NCBI RefSeq assembly: GCF_000685095.1
Contig: NZ_BAYE01000001.1
Coordinates: 124,001 to 188,000 of the forward strand
DNA from: Paraburkholderia caledonica NBRC 102488
Lineage (GTDB): Bacteria > Pseudomonadota > Gammaproteobacteria > Burkholderiales > Burkholderiaceae
Reading direction: 5' to 3'
Length of the DNA: 64,000 bases
The position numbers and the translations under genes are program-made. Below, piece after piece: positions 1-7,922 of the stretch (position 1 is the first letter of the stretch; every line of letters begins with the position of its first letter). The notes beneath the pieces were generated by a model. The model had not been told where the DNA came from, made no database searches, and worked only from the letters and a program-made list of their open reading frames with translations.

Positions 1-119
1 GGTTGAGTTCATGATGTCGTTCCTTGTTGAATTGAGTGCATGCAGTATGGGGCTCGACACCTGGTTACCGGTAGCGTTTAATGTAGAGTTGCTCTTTCAA
101 CCATTTGTATCAAATCGCG

Positions 120-1043
120 ATGGAAGCGTTGAACTCGATCGAGTCGTTCGTTCTTAGCGCGGAGTCGGGCAGCTTTTCGGCAGCGGCCCGGCGACTCGGC
201 CTCACGCCCGCGGCGGTCAGCAAGAACGTCGCTCGCCTCGAGGCGTCGCTCGGTCTGCGTCTGTTTCAGCGCACCACGCGCAACCTCACGCTCACGGCGG
301 CCGGCGAACGTTTCCTGCGGGACGTGGCCGATCCGTTCTCCGCGGTTCGCGATGCCATTGCAAATGCAGCCACGCATGAAGGCAAACCCTCCGGCTCGCT
401 GAAGGTCAGCATGGCGCTGGCATTCGGTCGCGAGTATCTGCTGCCGTTGCTCGGCGAGTTTCTCCAACGCTACCCGGCGATCATTCCCGACTGGCACTTC
501 GACAATCGCCCGGTCGATCTGGTCGCGGGCGGTTTCGACGCCGCGATCGGCGGCGGCATCGAACTGACGCCGGGACTCGTGGCACGCGAACTCGCGCGGA
601 CCCACGTCATCGTGGCAGCTTCCCCTTCGTACATGGCGACACGGGCAATGCCGCGTCATCCCGGCGATCTGGCCGACTTCGACGGCATCGTGCGGCGCTC
701 GGCTACATCGGGACGTCTGCGTTCATGGACGCTGCGTAACCAGGTCGGCGAGCAGGCCGAGGCCGAGTGCCGTCCGAGGATGATTTTCGACGACCCCGAG
801 GCGATGGCTCACGCAGCCATGCTAGGCCACGGTGTCGCATTCCTTCCGATGCCGCATGCGGCGCGCTGGCTCGCGAGCGGAGCGCTGGTGCGCCTGCTAC
901 CCGGCTGGTACGCGGACCACGGACCGATTTCGATCTACTATTCGAACAAAAAACTCCTCCCCGAAAAAACGCGTGTGTTCATCGACTTCGTGGTCGCTGC
1001 TTTCCGGGAGCAGAGACTCGCGTCGAAGTTCGACGCGCGATAA
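120..1043 (+). CDS. LysR-family transcriptional regulator
   Basis: A 307-residue DNA-binding regulator of usual LysR length. The N-terminal winged helix-turn-helix spans about residues 3-62 (core SFSAAARRLGLTPAAVSKNV) and the effector-binding domain about 88-300. I chose the ATG at 120; an in-frame TTG at 105 would add five residues, and neither start has a convincing ribosome site. The gene lies upstream of and in the same direction as the malonate transporter genes, but a 317-base gap separates them, so control of madLM is only possible. A second LysR gene at 2703-3617 is an equal candidate for that role. The ligand is unknown. Confidence 0.9.
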   Translation: MEALNSIESFVLSAESGSFSAAARRLGLTPAAVSKNVARLEASLGLRLFQRTTRNLTLTAAGERFLRDVADPFSAVRDAIANAATHEGKPSGSLKVSMALAFGREYLLPLLGEFLQRYPAIIPDWHFDNRPVDLVAGGFDAAIGGGIELTPGLVARELARTHVIVAASPSYMATRAMPRHPGDLADFDGIVRRSATSGRLRSWTLRNQVGEQAEAECRPRMIFDDPEAMAHAAMLGHGVAFLPMPHAARWLASGALVRLLPGWYADHGPISIYYSNKKLLPEKTRVFIDFVVAAFREQRLASKFDAR

Positions 1044-1360
1044 CACGAGAAGCGCGAGCCATCTGTCATCGCGACTCGACAGCCGCGAATCTGCTCGTTG
1101 CACGCCGCGCGAGGGAAAACCCCTAAACCGTGAAGCGGGCTCGTCCGCCCCCGCCACGCATGGGCCTCGGCATCGCCTACCTGGAATCGTTACCCTCACG
1201 ATAACGAACGCCTGGCAAACGTCATTGAACGGTTGTCTCGCGCTCCCATAGACTCGCGCCATATCAAAAGAATTAGCAACTGCCTGGCATGAGGTCAGAG
1301 CAAGCACATGGCGAGCTCGAGCCGACACCATTTGCATGAGACACGGGACAGGAGACACGA
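1044..1360. other. Intergenic region upstream of madL
   Basis: About 317 bases between the LysR gene and madL. Short overlapping frames here look like shadows. It should hold the madL promoter, but I see no clear -35/-10 pair or sigma-54 site. The only clear signal is the ribosome site AGGAG seven bases before the madL ATG. Confidence 0.4.
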
Positions 1361-1756
1361 ATGATCATTTATGGAACTGCGCTGCTTGCTTTCTGCCACC
1401 TCGCCGGTCTGTTTCTCGGCGACCTGCTCGGGGTCGCCATCGGCGTGAAGACGAACGTTGGCGGGGTCGGCATCGCGATGCTGCTGCTCATCTTCCTGCG
1501 GCTCTACCTGCACGGCAAGGGTCTGCTGCCCAAGGAAACGGAAGCAGGCGTGGGCTTCTGGGGCGCAATGTACATCCCCGTCGTGGTCGCGATGGCGGCC
1601 AACCAGAACGTCGTCGCCGCGCTCAAAGGCGGGCCCGTCGCGCTGCTCTCGGCATTGGGCGCCGCAGCCTTGTGCGCCGTCTGTATCGCCGTGCTCTCAC
1701 GCACCGGTCGCGACAGCACGTCGTTCATCGGCAGCCCGCAACCCGAAGAAATCTGA
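1361..1756 (+). CDS. madL: Malonate transporter subunit MadL
   Basis: A 131-residue integral membrane protein with about four hydrophobic segments, matching MadL, the smaller subunit of the two-protein sodium-dependent malonate importer MadLM described in Malonomonas. The start follows a good AGGAG site. The next gene, 14 bases downstream, is the partner madM, so the two are surely co-transcribed. No malonate decarboxylase (mdc) genes are visible inside the window, so decarboxylation would have to be encoded elsewhere. The family assignment rests on recognised sequence character and the partner gene. Confidence 0.88.
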   Translation: MIIYGTALLAFCHLAGLFLGDLLGVAIGVKTNVGGVGIAMLLLIFLRLYLHGKGLLPKETEAGVGFWGAMYIPVVVAMAANQNVVAALKGGPVALLSALGAAALCAVCIAVLSRTGRDSTSFIGSPQPEEI

Positions 1757-1770
1757 AGCAGGAGCCAGCC

Positions 1771-2538
1771 ATGATCCAGATGCTCGACAAAGTACTGATA
1801 CACAACGGCCTCGTCACGGCGTTCGCGCTGGTTGGGCTCATCATGTGGGTGTCGTCGGTGATTTCGCGCAAGCTCACGTTTGGGCGCGTGCACGGCTCGG
1901 CGATCGCTATCGTGATCGGGCTCGTGCTCGCTTACTTCGGCGGAGTTTTCACCGCTGGCCAGAAAGGTCTGGCGGACCTGCCGCTCTTCGCCGGCGTCGG
2001 CCTGATGGGCGGCGCGATGCTGCGGGACTTCGCGATCGTCGCGACGGCCTTCGAGGTGCAGGCCACCGAAGCGCGCAAGGCCGGGCTCATCGGCGTCGTC
2101 TCGCTGCTGCTCGGCACAGTGCTGCCGTTCATTGTGGGCGCAAGCGTCGCTCATGCGTTTGGCTATACCGATGCGGTCAGCATGACGACCATCGGCGCGG
2201 GTGCGGTGACCTACATCGTCGGACCGGTGACGGGCGCGGCGATCGGTGCAAGTTCGGACGTGATCGCGCTCAGCATCGCGACGGGCCTCATCAAGGCAAT
2301 CATCGTCATGATCGGCACGCCGCTCGCGGCCGGCTTCATGGGACTCAGGACGCCCCGCTCCGCAATGATCTTCGGCGGCCTTGCGGGCACGGTGAGCGGC
2401 GTGAGCGCAGGACTGGCGGCCACCGATCGGAGGCTCGTTCCTTATGGCGCGCTGATCGCCACGTTTCACACGGGCGTGGGCTGCCTGCTCGGACCTTCGC
2501 TGCTGTTCTTCACGACGCGCGCACTGGTCGGCGGCTGA
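1771..2538 (+). CDS. madM: Malonate transporter subunit MadM
   Basis: A 255-residue membrane protein with many hydrophobic helices and glycine-rich loops such as GPVTGAAIGASSDV, typical of MadM, the larger subunit of the malonate importer. An open frame extends far upstream through madL, but the real start is the ATG at 1771 after AGGAG at 1760-1764. It is the last gene of the madLM pair. It converges on the minus-strand LysR gene at 2703, with about 160 bases between them in which I see no strong terminator. Confidence 0.9.
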   Translation: MIQMLDKVLIHNGLVTAFALVGLIMWVSSVISRKLTFGRVHGSAIAIVIGLVLAYFGGVFTAGQKGLADLPLFAGVGLMGGAMLRDFAIVATAFEVQATEARKAGLIGVVSLLLGTVLPFIVGASVAHAFGYTDAVSMTTIGAGAVTYIVGPVTGAAIGASSDVIALSIATGLIKAIIVMIGTPLAAGFMGLRTPRSAMIFGGLAGTVSGVSAGLAATDRRLVPYGALIATFHTGVGCLLGPSLLFFTTRALVGG

Positions 2539-2702
2539 ACTTTATCGAAGCGGTTTCGCGGGTGACGCGTGGCGACTTTTGTGCGACGGTAGGCGCCGCT
2601 GTCATGCGCCGCTGTCACACGCCGCCTCGCGGGACAGGCGCAAGCGCGCCACGAACGCGGGCACTCACTGTTATGCGCACGACAAAGCCGCGGCCCAAAA
2701 CC

Positions 2703-3617
2703 TCAACCGGCGCTTCTTGTTCGAAGACGGCACACGGCCATGAGCGCAAGCAGGTTCGGATCACGCTCGCGTGCCCGCAGGAAGCTGACGCCGATCGTCT
2801 GGCGCATCATGTATTGCGGTTTGAGCGGAATGAACTGCACCTTGTCGCCGAATACACCTCGCACGCGGCCGGGCAACAGCGTATAGCCGACGCCTCCGCT
2901 TACCAGGTTCATCAGCGAATAGATGTCGCCCACTCGCATCGTCACGTTGGGCGTGAATTCCGCGACGCGAAATGCTTCCTGGAAGCCGTGATAAGTCGCA
3001 AACCCCTCGCCTAGCGAAACGAAGGTTTCGTCGCGGCAGTCGCGCAGATCGACGGCATCGAGGTTTGCATACGGCGAATCCGCGGGCGCGGCGAAGAAAA
3101 TATCGTCTTCGAAAAGCGGGATCGATTCGACCTCGGGCTCGGCATCGGGCAACGCCATCAGTGCCGCATCGATCGCGCCCTGCTTGAGCTTCTCGATCAG
3201 TTCCGCATTCGGACCAAGCACCAGTTCGACCTGAAGTGCCGGCCGCCGCACCTTGAGGTCGACGACGATGCCCGGCACGGTCCTGATAGTCAGCGAATAC
3301 AGCGAGCCGATCTTCAGGCGATCCGACGAATAACCGGCGGCCTCGCGCGTCGCGCGGATACCGTCGGACATCAGCGTGATCACTTCTTGCGCGACGTCGG
3401 CGAGCATTTGCGCCGCGTCGGTGGACTTCAGATTGCGGCCTTCGTGGCGAAACAGTGCGCAGCGCACACCCTGTTCGAGCGAGTGCAGCGCCCGATGCAC
3501 GCTGACCGTGCTCACGTTCAGCGCCTCGGCCGCCTTCGCGAGACTGCCGGTCTGCATGAATGCGAGCAGCACTTCCAGTTTGCGGAAGGTAATCTCGTCG
3601 TCGATTCGGTCGCGCAT
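2703..3617 (-). CDS. LysR-family regulator next to malonate transporter
   Basis: A 304-residue LysR regulator with its helix-turn-helix at about residues 10-68 (GSLAKAAEALNVSTVSVHRA) and a periplasmic-binding-like effector domain after residue 90. It converges on madLM. LysR proteins of malonate clusters (MdcR-type) often sit next to transport or decarboxylase genes, so malonate sensing is a fair inference but unproven. Just upstream of its start lies a short palindrome (3631-3644) that could be an autoregulatory site. Confidence 0.88.
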   Translation of the reverse strand: MRDRIDDEITFRKLEVLLAFMQTGSLAKAAEALNVSTVSVHRALHSLEQGVRCALFRHEGRNLKSTDAAQMLADVAQEVITLMSDGIRATREAAGYSSDRLKIGSLYSLTIRTVPGIVVDLKVRRPALQVELVLGPNAELIEKLKQGAIDAALMALPDAEPEVESIPLFEDDIFFAAPADSPYANLDAVDLRDCRDETFVSLGEGFATYHGFQEAFRVAEFTPNVTMRVGDIYSLMNLVSGGVGYTLLPGRVRGVFGDKVQFIPLKPQYMMRQTIGVSFLRARERDPNLLALMAVCRLRTRSAG

Positions 3618-3630
3618 GTCGAGCTGTGGA

Positions 3631-3644
3631 ACGGTCGAAACCGT
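3631..3644. promoter_or_regulatory. Palindrome ahead of LysR gene
   Basis: The inverted repeat ACGGT-CGAA-ACCGT lies 14 bases before the start codon of the minus-strand LysR gene. LysR proteins commonly bind interrupted palindromes near their own promoters. The small size and lack of a second site keep this tentative. Confidence 0.3.
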
Positions 3645-3748
3645 CGATTATCGGCTCGCGTGCGCCTTGCGGCAAATAGCGTTATTCCCTCACGGGCTGC
3701 GCCAAGCAGCCGGCGCGGGCACGCGTTGCGTCAATTGCTTGAGTTGCG

Positions 3749-3913
3749 TCAGTTGCGTGGCTGATGGCGCTGCCAGTACCACCCGGGTACCTGATGCAGT
3801 TCGCTTAACAGCTTGCTGCGGCGATGTTCCCGCCGATAGTGACCTACAGTGAAGACGATCGCAATCAGGAGGACCGTTACACCCAGCACGATGCTAATCA
3901 ATTCTTCGTTCAT
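3749..3913 (-). CDS. Small single-pass membrane protein, 54 aa
   Basis: A 54-residue reading frame starting MNEELISIVLGVTVLLIAIV. Residues 5-24 form one clean transmembrane helix, followed by a strongly basic cytoplasm-like stretch (HYRREHRRSK) and an aromatic tail (PGWYWQRH). The ATG is preceded by GAAGGGCGG at suitable spacing. It lies 48 bases downstream of another small gene (3962-4159) on the same strand, suggesting a two-gene operon. The topology and ribosome site make it look real. I do not recognise a family or function. Confidence 0.5.
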   Translation of the reverse strand: MNEELISIVLGVTVLLIAIVFTVGHYRREHRRSKLLSELHQVPGWYWQRHQPRN

Positions 3914-3961
3914 TACCGCCCTTCGTTCAGTACATGGTTCTGGCCGTAACTGCTGCCCGGC

Positions 3962-4159
3962 TCAGCGCTTTCGCGCCACCGCATTGAGCATGGAATGGCC
4001 CGCGCCGGTCACATGCAGGCGCTGGTGACCGCACGCGAGCTCCTCGAGGGCGACCAGTTGACGTTCGAGCAGCGTGTCGAGTTCTTGCCTACACATGTCG
4101 ATCTGGTCGGGCGCGGCCTTGACCAGCATCAGCGTGGCGAACTCTTTTGGACTCAGCAT
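3962..4159 (-). CDS. Small conserved-looking hypothetical protein, 65 aa
   Basis: A 65-residue acidic-then-basic soluble protein beginning MLSPKEFATLMLVKAAPDQI. It resembles short hypothetical proteins that I recall being frequent in Burkholderia genomes, but no function is known to me. The middle (ELDTLLERQLVALEELA) should form an amphipathic helix. A GAGAG ribosome site lies nine bases before the ATG. The AT-rich region upstream (4160-4646) would hold its promoter. It is followed by the small membrane-protein gene. Confidence 0.65.
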   Translation of the reverse strand: MLSPKEFATLMLVKAAPDQIDMCRQELDTLLERQLVALEELACGHQRLHVTGAGHSMLNAVARKR

Positions 4160-4430
4160 GGGTTGTCTCTCACAAATTTTGTATTAATAAAGATGGAAGA
4201 ACGAATTACCTGCGGGCCGTTCCACTCCGGTAAATTTCGACATTTATCCCGCCTTTTCACTAATGCGAGGCGGAGATGCGTCGGGTGAACATTCTAAACT
4301 GAAAGGTACGGTGGTTATCAATCGAATAAACCATCGACGCCCGCACACGATAGCCGCTATATAAACATATGATATGCAACTTTAGCGAAAAGCCCGGCGC
4401 GTCTGGGATCACCTGTCCGGCGCACTCAGC

Positions 4431-4451
4431 GGCGGACAAAATAGTTCCGCC
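4431..4451. repeat. Inverted repeat (hairpin)
   Basis: GGCGGA and TCCGCC, separated by nine AT-rich bases, form a perfect six-base stem. It lies next to the longer hairpin at 4477-4507 in the same AT-rich gap. Confidence 0.5.
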
Positions 4452-4476
4452 CGCAATTCTCGACATGTCAGTTAAA

Positions 4477-4507
4477 TTTCACCCGTCAATAGATTAAACG
4501 GGTGAAA
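4477..4507. repeat. Ten-base-stem inverted repeat downstream of gntR
   Basis: TTTCACCCGT and ACGGGTGAAA pair perfectly over ten bases with an 11-base AT-rich loop. It is 140 bases past the gntR stop and could end that transcript, although the run of T after the stem on the minus strand is short. Neither strand gives a classic terminator, so a protein site or structured RNA is also possible. Confidence 0.55.
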
Positions 4508-4646
4508 ACAAACCGACACTTAATTACTTCGCAAAATGCCCGACGCTGTTCGAATTAGTCCAAACAATTATTAATCCGCGGGACGCGAATTTTCTTAAAA
4601 GACGTACACAACGGTCACTTGCGGGACACTTACCGCATGACAACCT

Positions 4647-5348
4647 TTATCTGCCTGAAATGAGCGACCCGACCCAGCGCGCCTCGGAGGCTCTTAAATG
4701 CGAGCGCATGGCGGCTTGTGCCTCAAGTGGATCGCGTGCGCATAGCGCCCCGACGATTCTTTCGTGCTCGACAAGCGCGGCGCTCCACGTCGAAGCATTC
4801 TCTGTTTGCATTCGCAGCTTTTGGGCAATGGGCGCGTGTCGCTCGTCGAACAGTTCGCCGACCAGCCGCGTCAACACCGCGTTCTGCGCGATCTCGGCAA
4901 TACAGATGTGAAACTGCCGGTCTGCTTCCACCGGCGAGGCGCCTTGCGCAATGGCGCGACGCATATCCGCGACGAGTGCCTGCAGACGTGCGAGTCCCTG
5001 GTCGGTGAGACGCGCGCATGCCAACGACGCAACACAACCTTCGATTGCTGCGCGCGCCTGCATGATGTCGCTCGGGCTATCGCCTATTTTGTCGCGAAGT
5101 GCGTCCGGGACCGGTGCGATGGAGCGAACGAAGACTCCCGCGCCCATCCGGATCTCGACGACGCCTTGTATTTCGAGCGCAATCAACGCCTCGCGCACCG
5201 AGGGTCGCGAGACATTCAGCTGCAGCGCAAGGTCACGCTCGGGCGGAAGCCGGTCGCCGGTCGACAGATGGTTCGTCGCGATATAGGCCCGGATCTGATC
5301 CCCGATCAGGTGATAGAGCCGACGCGGCTGTACCGATTTGAGTTCCAT
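4647..5348 (-). CDS. GntR-family (FCD/FadR subfamily) regulator of sugar-acid genes
   Basis: A 233-residue regulator: winged helix at about residues 5-75 (core SRPSVREALIALEIQG) and an all-helical FCD effector domain at about 95-225 with the usual metal-site histidines in DRQFH, EHERI and MRSHL. I chose the ATG at 5348 before ELKSVQPRR; an in-frame ATG at 5366 adds six residues. It diverges from the dehydrogenase gene at 5672, as LgoR, ExuR and UxuR relatives do from sugar-acid operons. Two FadR-like 17-base sites lie between them. It most likely represses the operon until a sugar acid binds. Confidence 0.88.
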   Translation of the reverse strand: MELKSVQPRRLYHLIGDQIRAYIATNHLSTGDRLPPERDLALQLNVSRPSVREALIALEIQGVVEIRMGAGVFVRSIAPVPDALRDKIGDSPSDIMQARAAIEGCVASLACARLTDQGLARLQALVADMRRAIAQGASPVEADRQFHICIAEIAQNAVLTRLVGELFDERHAPIAQKLRMQTENASTWSAALVEHERIVGALCARDPLEAQAAMRSHLRASEARWVGSLISGR

Positions 5349-5370
5349 GGTCCGAATCCCTGACATATCT

Positions 5371-5387
5371 AACTGGCCTGACCAAGT
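5371..5387. promoter_or_regulatory. Candidate GntR operator, site 1
   Basis: AACTGGCCTGACCAAGT resembles the TGGTNNNACCA core known for FadR/UxuR-type GntR proteins. It lies just upstream of the gntR start and shares 14 of 17 positions with site 2 at 5476-5492. Confidence 0.5.
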
Positions 5388-5475
5388 ACGGGGAAAACGC
5401 GGGAAAAGCGCGGGCAATCTTGAGAATATGCGTATAAGCGACCCGTCATACTCCGTATTTACCCGCAAATCGCCA

Positions 5476-5492
5476 AAGTGGCTTGACCAATT
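5476..5492. promoter_or_regulatory. Candidate GntR operator, site 2, overlapping promoter
   Basis: AAGTGGCTTGACCAATT matches site 1 at 14 of 17 positions and is 105 bases away, close to ten helical turns. It overlaps TTGACC (5483-5488), which with TATTCT at 5507-5512 makes a plausible plus-strand -35/-10 pair with an 18-base spacer. A bound repressor would block this promoter. Confidence 0.5.
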
Positions 5493-5671
5493 CTGACAGG
5501 GAAAGTTATTCTACGTTCAGCGAATGCAAGGCTAGTTAAGCTTCGGCCCTGGTTTCGATGACATCACGCGGCAACGGCGCCGCTGTCAGGGCAGCCATCC
5601 GCGCCCTCGCACACGATGTTCCCGTCCTGCTCCAACTTTTCGATAAAAAAGCCCACATAGGTCATTTAGTC

Positions 5672-6682
5672 ATGCTTACAGTTGTCTGCGAGAAGCCCGG
5701 CACTCTTCGATCCGAAACGCGCTCGATTCCCGAACGCGGGCCGGGCGAAGTATTGCTGAGGGTCAGGCGCGTCGGTGTGTGCGGAACCGACATGCATATA
5801 TTCACGGGCAATCAACCGTACCTCGAGTACCCACGCGTGATGGGCCACGAACTGTCGGCCACTGTCGAGGCAGCCGACGCGAAGTCCGGCCTCGTTGCCG
5901 GCGATGCGGTCTACGTCATGCCTTATCTGTCCTGCGGCACATGTATTGCCTGCCGCAACGGCAAGACCAATTGTTGCGTGAACATCAAAGTACTCGGCGT
6001 GCATCGTGACGGCGCAATGACCGAATATCTGAGCGTACCCGCTCAATTCGTTCGCAAAGCGGAAGGCGTTACGCTCGATCAGGCCGCGATGGTCGAATTC
6101 CTCGCCATTGGCGCGCACGCTGTCCGACGCGCGGACGTCAGCGCCGGCCAGCGCGTGCTGGTCGTCGGCGCGGGACCCATCGGCATGGCTGCGATGATCT
6201 TCGCGGGCCTTCGGGGCGCAACGGTTACCGCGCTCGACTCGAGAGCCGATCGCTTGAAGTTCTGTTCCGCGAAGCTAGGCGTGGCAGCGTCGGTCACCGT
6301 CGGTAACGGCGACATTGAAGCGCTGAGCGAGTTGACGGACGGCGAGTTCTTCGATGTGGTGTTCGATGCAACCGGCAATCCGGACGCCATGCGCCGTGGC
6401 TTCGAATTCATCGCACACGGCGGAAGATATGTGCTGATCTCCGTCGTGAAGGACGTCATATCGTTTTCGGATCCGGAGTTCCATAAGCGCGAAGCAACCT
6501 TGTTAGGAAGCCGCAACGCGACGCTCGAAGACTTCGACACGGTTCTCGATGCGATGCGTGCCGGCAAAATCCCCGACGCGGCTTTGAACACGCATCGCTT
6601 GCAGTTGTCGTCTCTTCCCGCCGATTTCTCGAAGCTGCTCGATCCGTCAGCAGGCGTCGTGAAAGCCATCGTCGAATGCTAA
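5672..6682 (+). CDS. lgoD: Zinc-dependent sugar-acid 5-dehydrogenase, L-galactonate type
   Basis: A 336-residue medium-chain dehydrogenase. Catalytic-zinc ligands are C37 and H59-E60; structural-zinc cysteines are C88, C91, C94 and C102; the NAD-binding turn VVGAGPIG is at 164-171. The tail motif SDPEFHKREATLLGSRNAT closely resembles E. coli LgoD (YjjN), which oxidises L-galactonate to D-tagaturonate. An open frame extends to 5558, but family alignment favours the ATG at 5672. It is the first gene of a sugar-acid operon whose later genes would convert tagaturonate to 2-keto-3-deoxygluconate. L-gulonate 5-dehydrogenase activity is the main alternative. Confidence 0.78.
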   Translation: MLTVVCEKPGTLRSETRSIPERGPGEVLLRVRRVGVCGTDMHIFTGNQPYLEYPRVMGHELSATVEAADAKSGLVAGDAVYVMPYLSCGTCIACRNGKTNCCVNIKVLGVHRDGAMTEYLSVPAQFVRKAEGVTLDQAAMVEFLAIGAHAVRRADVSAGQRVLVVGAGPIGMAAMIFAGLRGATVTALDSRADRLKFCSAKLGVAASVTVGNGDIEALSELTDGEFFDVVFDATGNPDAMRRGFEFIAHGGRYVLISVVKDVISFSDPEFHKREATLLGSRNATLEDFDTVLDAMRAGKIPDAALNTHRLQLSSLPADFSKLLDPSAGVVKAIVEC

Positions 6683-6698
6683 CGAACGGAAACCGAGC

Positions 6699-7832
6699 AT
6701 GACAAACACGCCCTGTCCAATCCTTCAGTTCGGGACCAGCCGATTCTTGCAGGCGCACGTCGATCTGTTCGTCTGCGAAGCTGCGCGTCGCAATCCGGAT
6801 GACGCGCTCGGAAAGATCGCGATGGTGCAGACCACTGCGAGCACGCAAAGTCGCGCGCGCATCGACGCGATCCGCGCAAACGCGAGCTACCCTGTCCGCA
6901 TTCGCGGCTTGCATCGCAAGGAAACTGTCGATCTGACTATCGAGTGCGACAGCGTTGCTCAAGCGCTGCATGCCGACGACGACTGGCCGATGTTGCTCGA
7001 ATGCATTCGCGACGAAGTGAAAGTGATCGTTTCGAATACCGCGGACAACGGCTATGCGCTCTTTGCTGAAGACACCGCTTCGGTGCTTGACGGCCGCACA
7101 GCGCCACGCGGCTTCGCGGCAAAGCTGGCCGTTCTGTTGCATGAACGCTATCGCGCGGGTGCCAAGGCAATCACGCTGCTACCGTGCGAACTGGTTTCGC
7201 GAAATGGCGACGTGTTGCGAGATCTGGTGCTTTCGGTCGCGCGCGGCTGGCAGATGGACGCCGACTTTCTGCGCTATCTGACGAACGATTGCATCTGGGT
7301 CAATTCGCTCGTCGACCGGATCGTCTCCGAAGCCATCGAGCCCGTCGGCGCCGTGGCCGAGCCGTACGCTCTCTGGGCGATCGAACAGCAGGAAGGCATG
7401 GTCTTGCCCTGCCGTCACGAAAGCATCGTGGTGACCGACGATCTGGCGCACTACGAGCGCCTGAAGCTTTTCCTGCTGAACCTCGGTCATACGATGCTGG
7501 CGCAATGCTGGCTCGACTCGCAAGGCGATCCGGCCACCACCGTCCTCGACGGCATGCGAAACGAATCGTGGCGCGCAACGCTCGAATCGACATGGAACGA
7601 AGAGGTACTTCCCGTGTTCGAAGCACTCGGCCAAGGTGAGATTGCGACGAGGTATCTCGACGATGTGCGAGACCGCTTCAGCAACCCGTTTCTGGCGCAC
7701 CGGCTTGCCGATATCGCCAACAACCACCAGGAAAAGAAACAGCGCAGGCTCAAACCTGTTGTCGAACTCGCCAGCGAACTCGGCGTGCGGGTCGAGCAAA
7801 AGCATCTCAGGGCCGCACTAGCCGGTGCGTAG
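6699..7832 (+). CDS. uxaB: Mannitol-dehydrogenase-family oxidoreductase, tagaturonate reductase-like
   Basis: A 377-residue member of the polyol/hexuronate dehydrogenase family, with an N-terminal nucleotide-binding segment (QFGTSRFLQAHVDLFV, about 9-24) and the helical C-terminal mannitol-dehydrogenase domain. It is shorter than the roughly 480-residue E. coli UxaB, and nearer to short relatives. It starts 16 bases after the preceding gene. Because an altronate dehydratase follows in the operon, reduction of D-tagaturonate to D-altronate is the natural role. Fructuronate or mannonate activity cannot be excluded from sequence alone. Confidence 0.75.
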   Translation: MTNTPCPILQFGTSRFLQAHVDLFVCEAARRNPDDALGKIAMVQTTASTQSRARIDAIRANASYPVRIRGLHRKETVDLTIECDSVAQALHADDDWPMLLECIRDEVKVIVSNTADNGYALFAEDTASVLDGRTAPRGFAAKLAVLLHERYRAGAKAITLLPCELVSRNGDVLRDLVLSVARGWQMDADFLRYLTNDCIWVNSLVDRIVSEAIEPVGAVAEPYALWAIEQQEGMVLPCRHESIVVTDDLAHYERLKLFLLNLGHTMLAQCWLDSQGDPATTVLDGMRNESWRATLESTWNEEVLPVFEALGQGEIATRYLDDVRDRFSNPFLAHRLADIANNHQEKKQRRLKPVVELASELGVRVEQKHLRAALAGA

Positions 7833-7922
7833 TCGTTCATAATCGTTCGTTACTGGTCTTGATCAAAACAGGCGGCCCGGCTCCACGCAAGAGGCCGTCA
7901 TGAAGAAGTAAAGGAGACAAAT

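Larger units (their letters stand above)
4160..4646. other. AT-rich intergenic region with hairpins
   Basis: About 490 bases clearly richer in A and T than the surroundings, between the small-protein gene and the GntR gene, both minus strand. It holds two stable inverted repeats (4431-4451 and 4477-4507) and no convincing gene. It must contain the promoter of the small-protein pair and probably the end of the gntR transcript. Confidence 0.6.

Noticed and set aside
1295..1330. Possible sigma-54 box ahead of madL (TGGCATGAGG)
   Set aside because: The -12 element TTGCA is absent at the required spacing.
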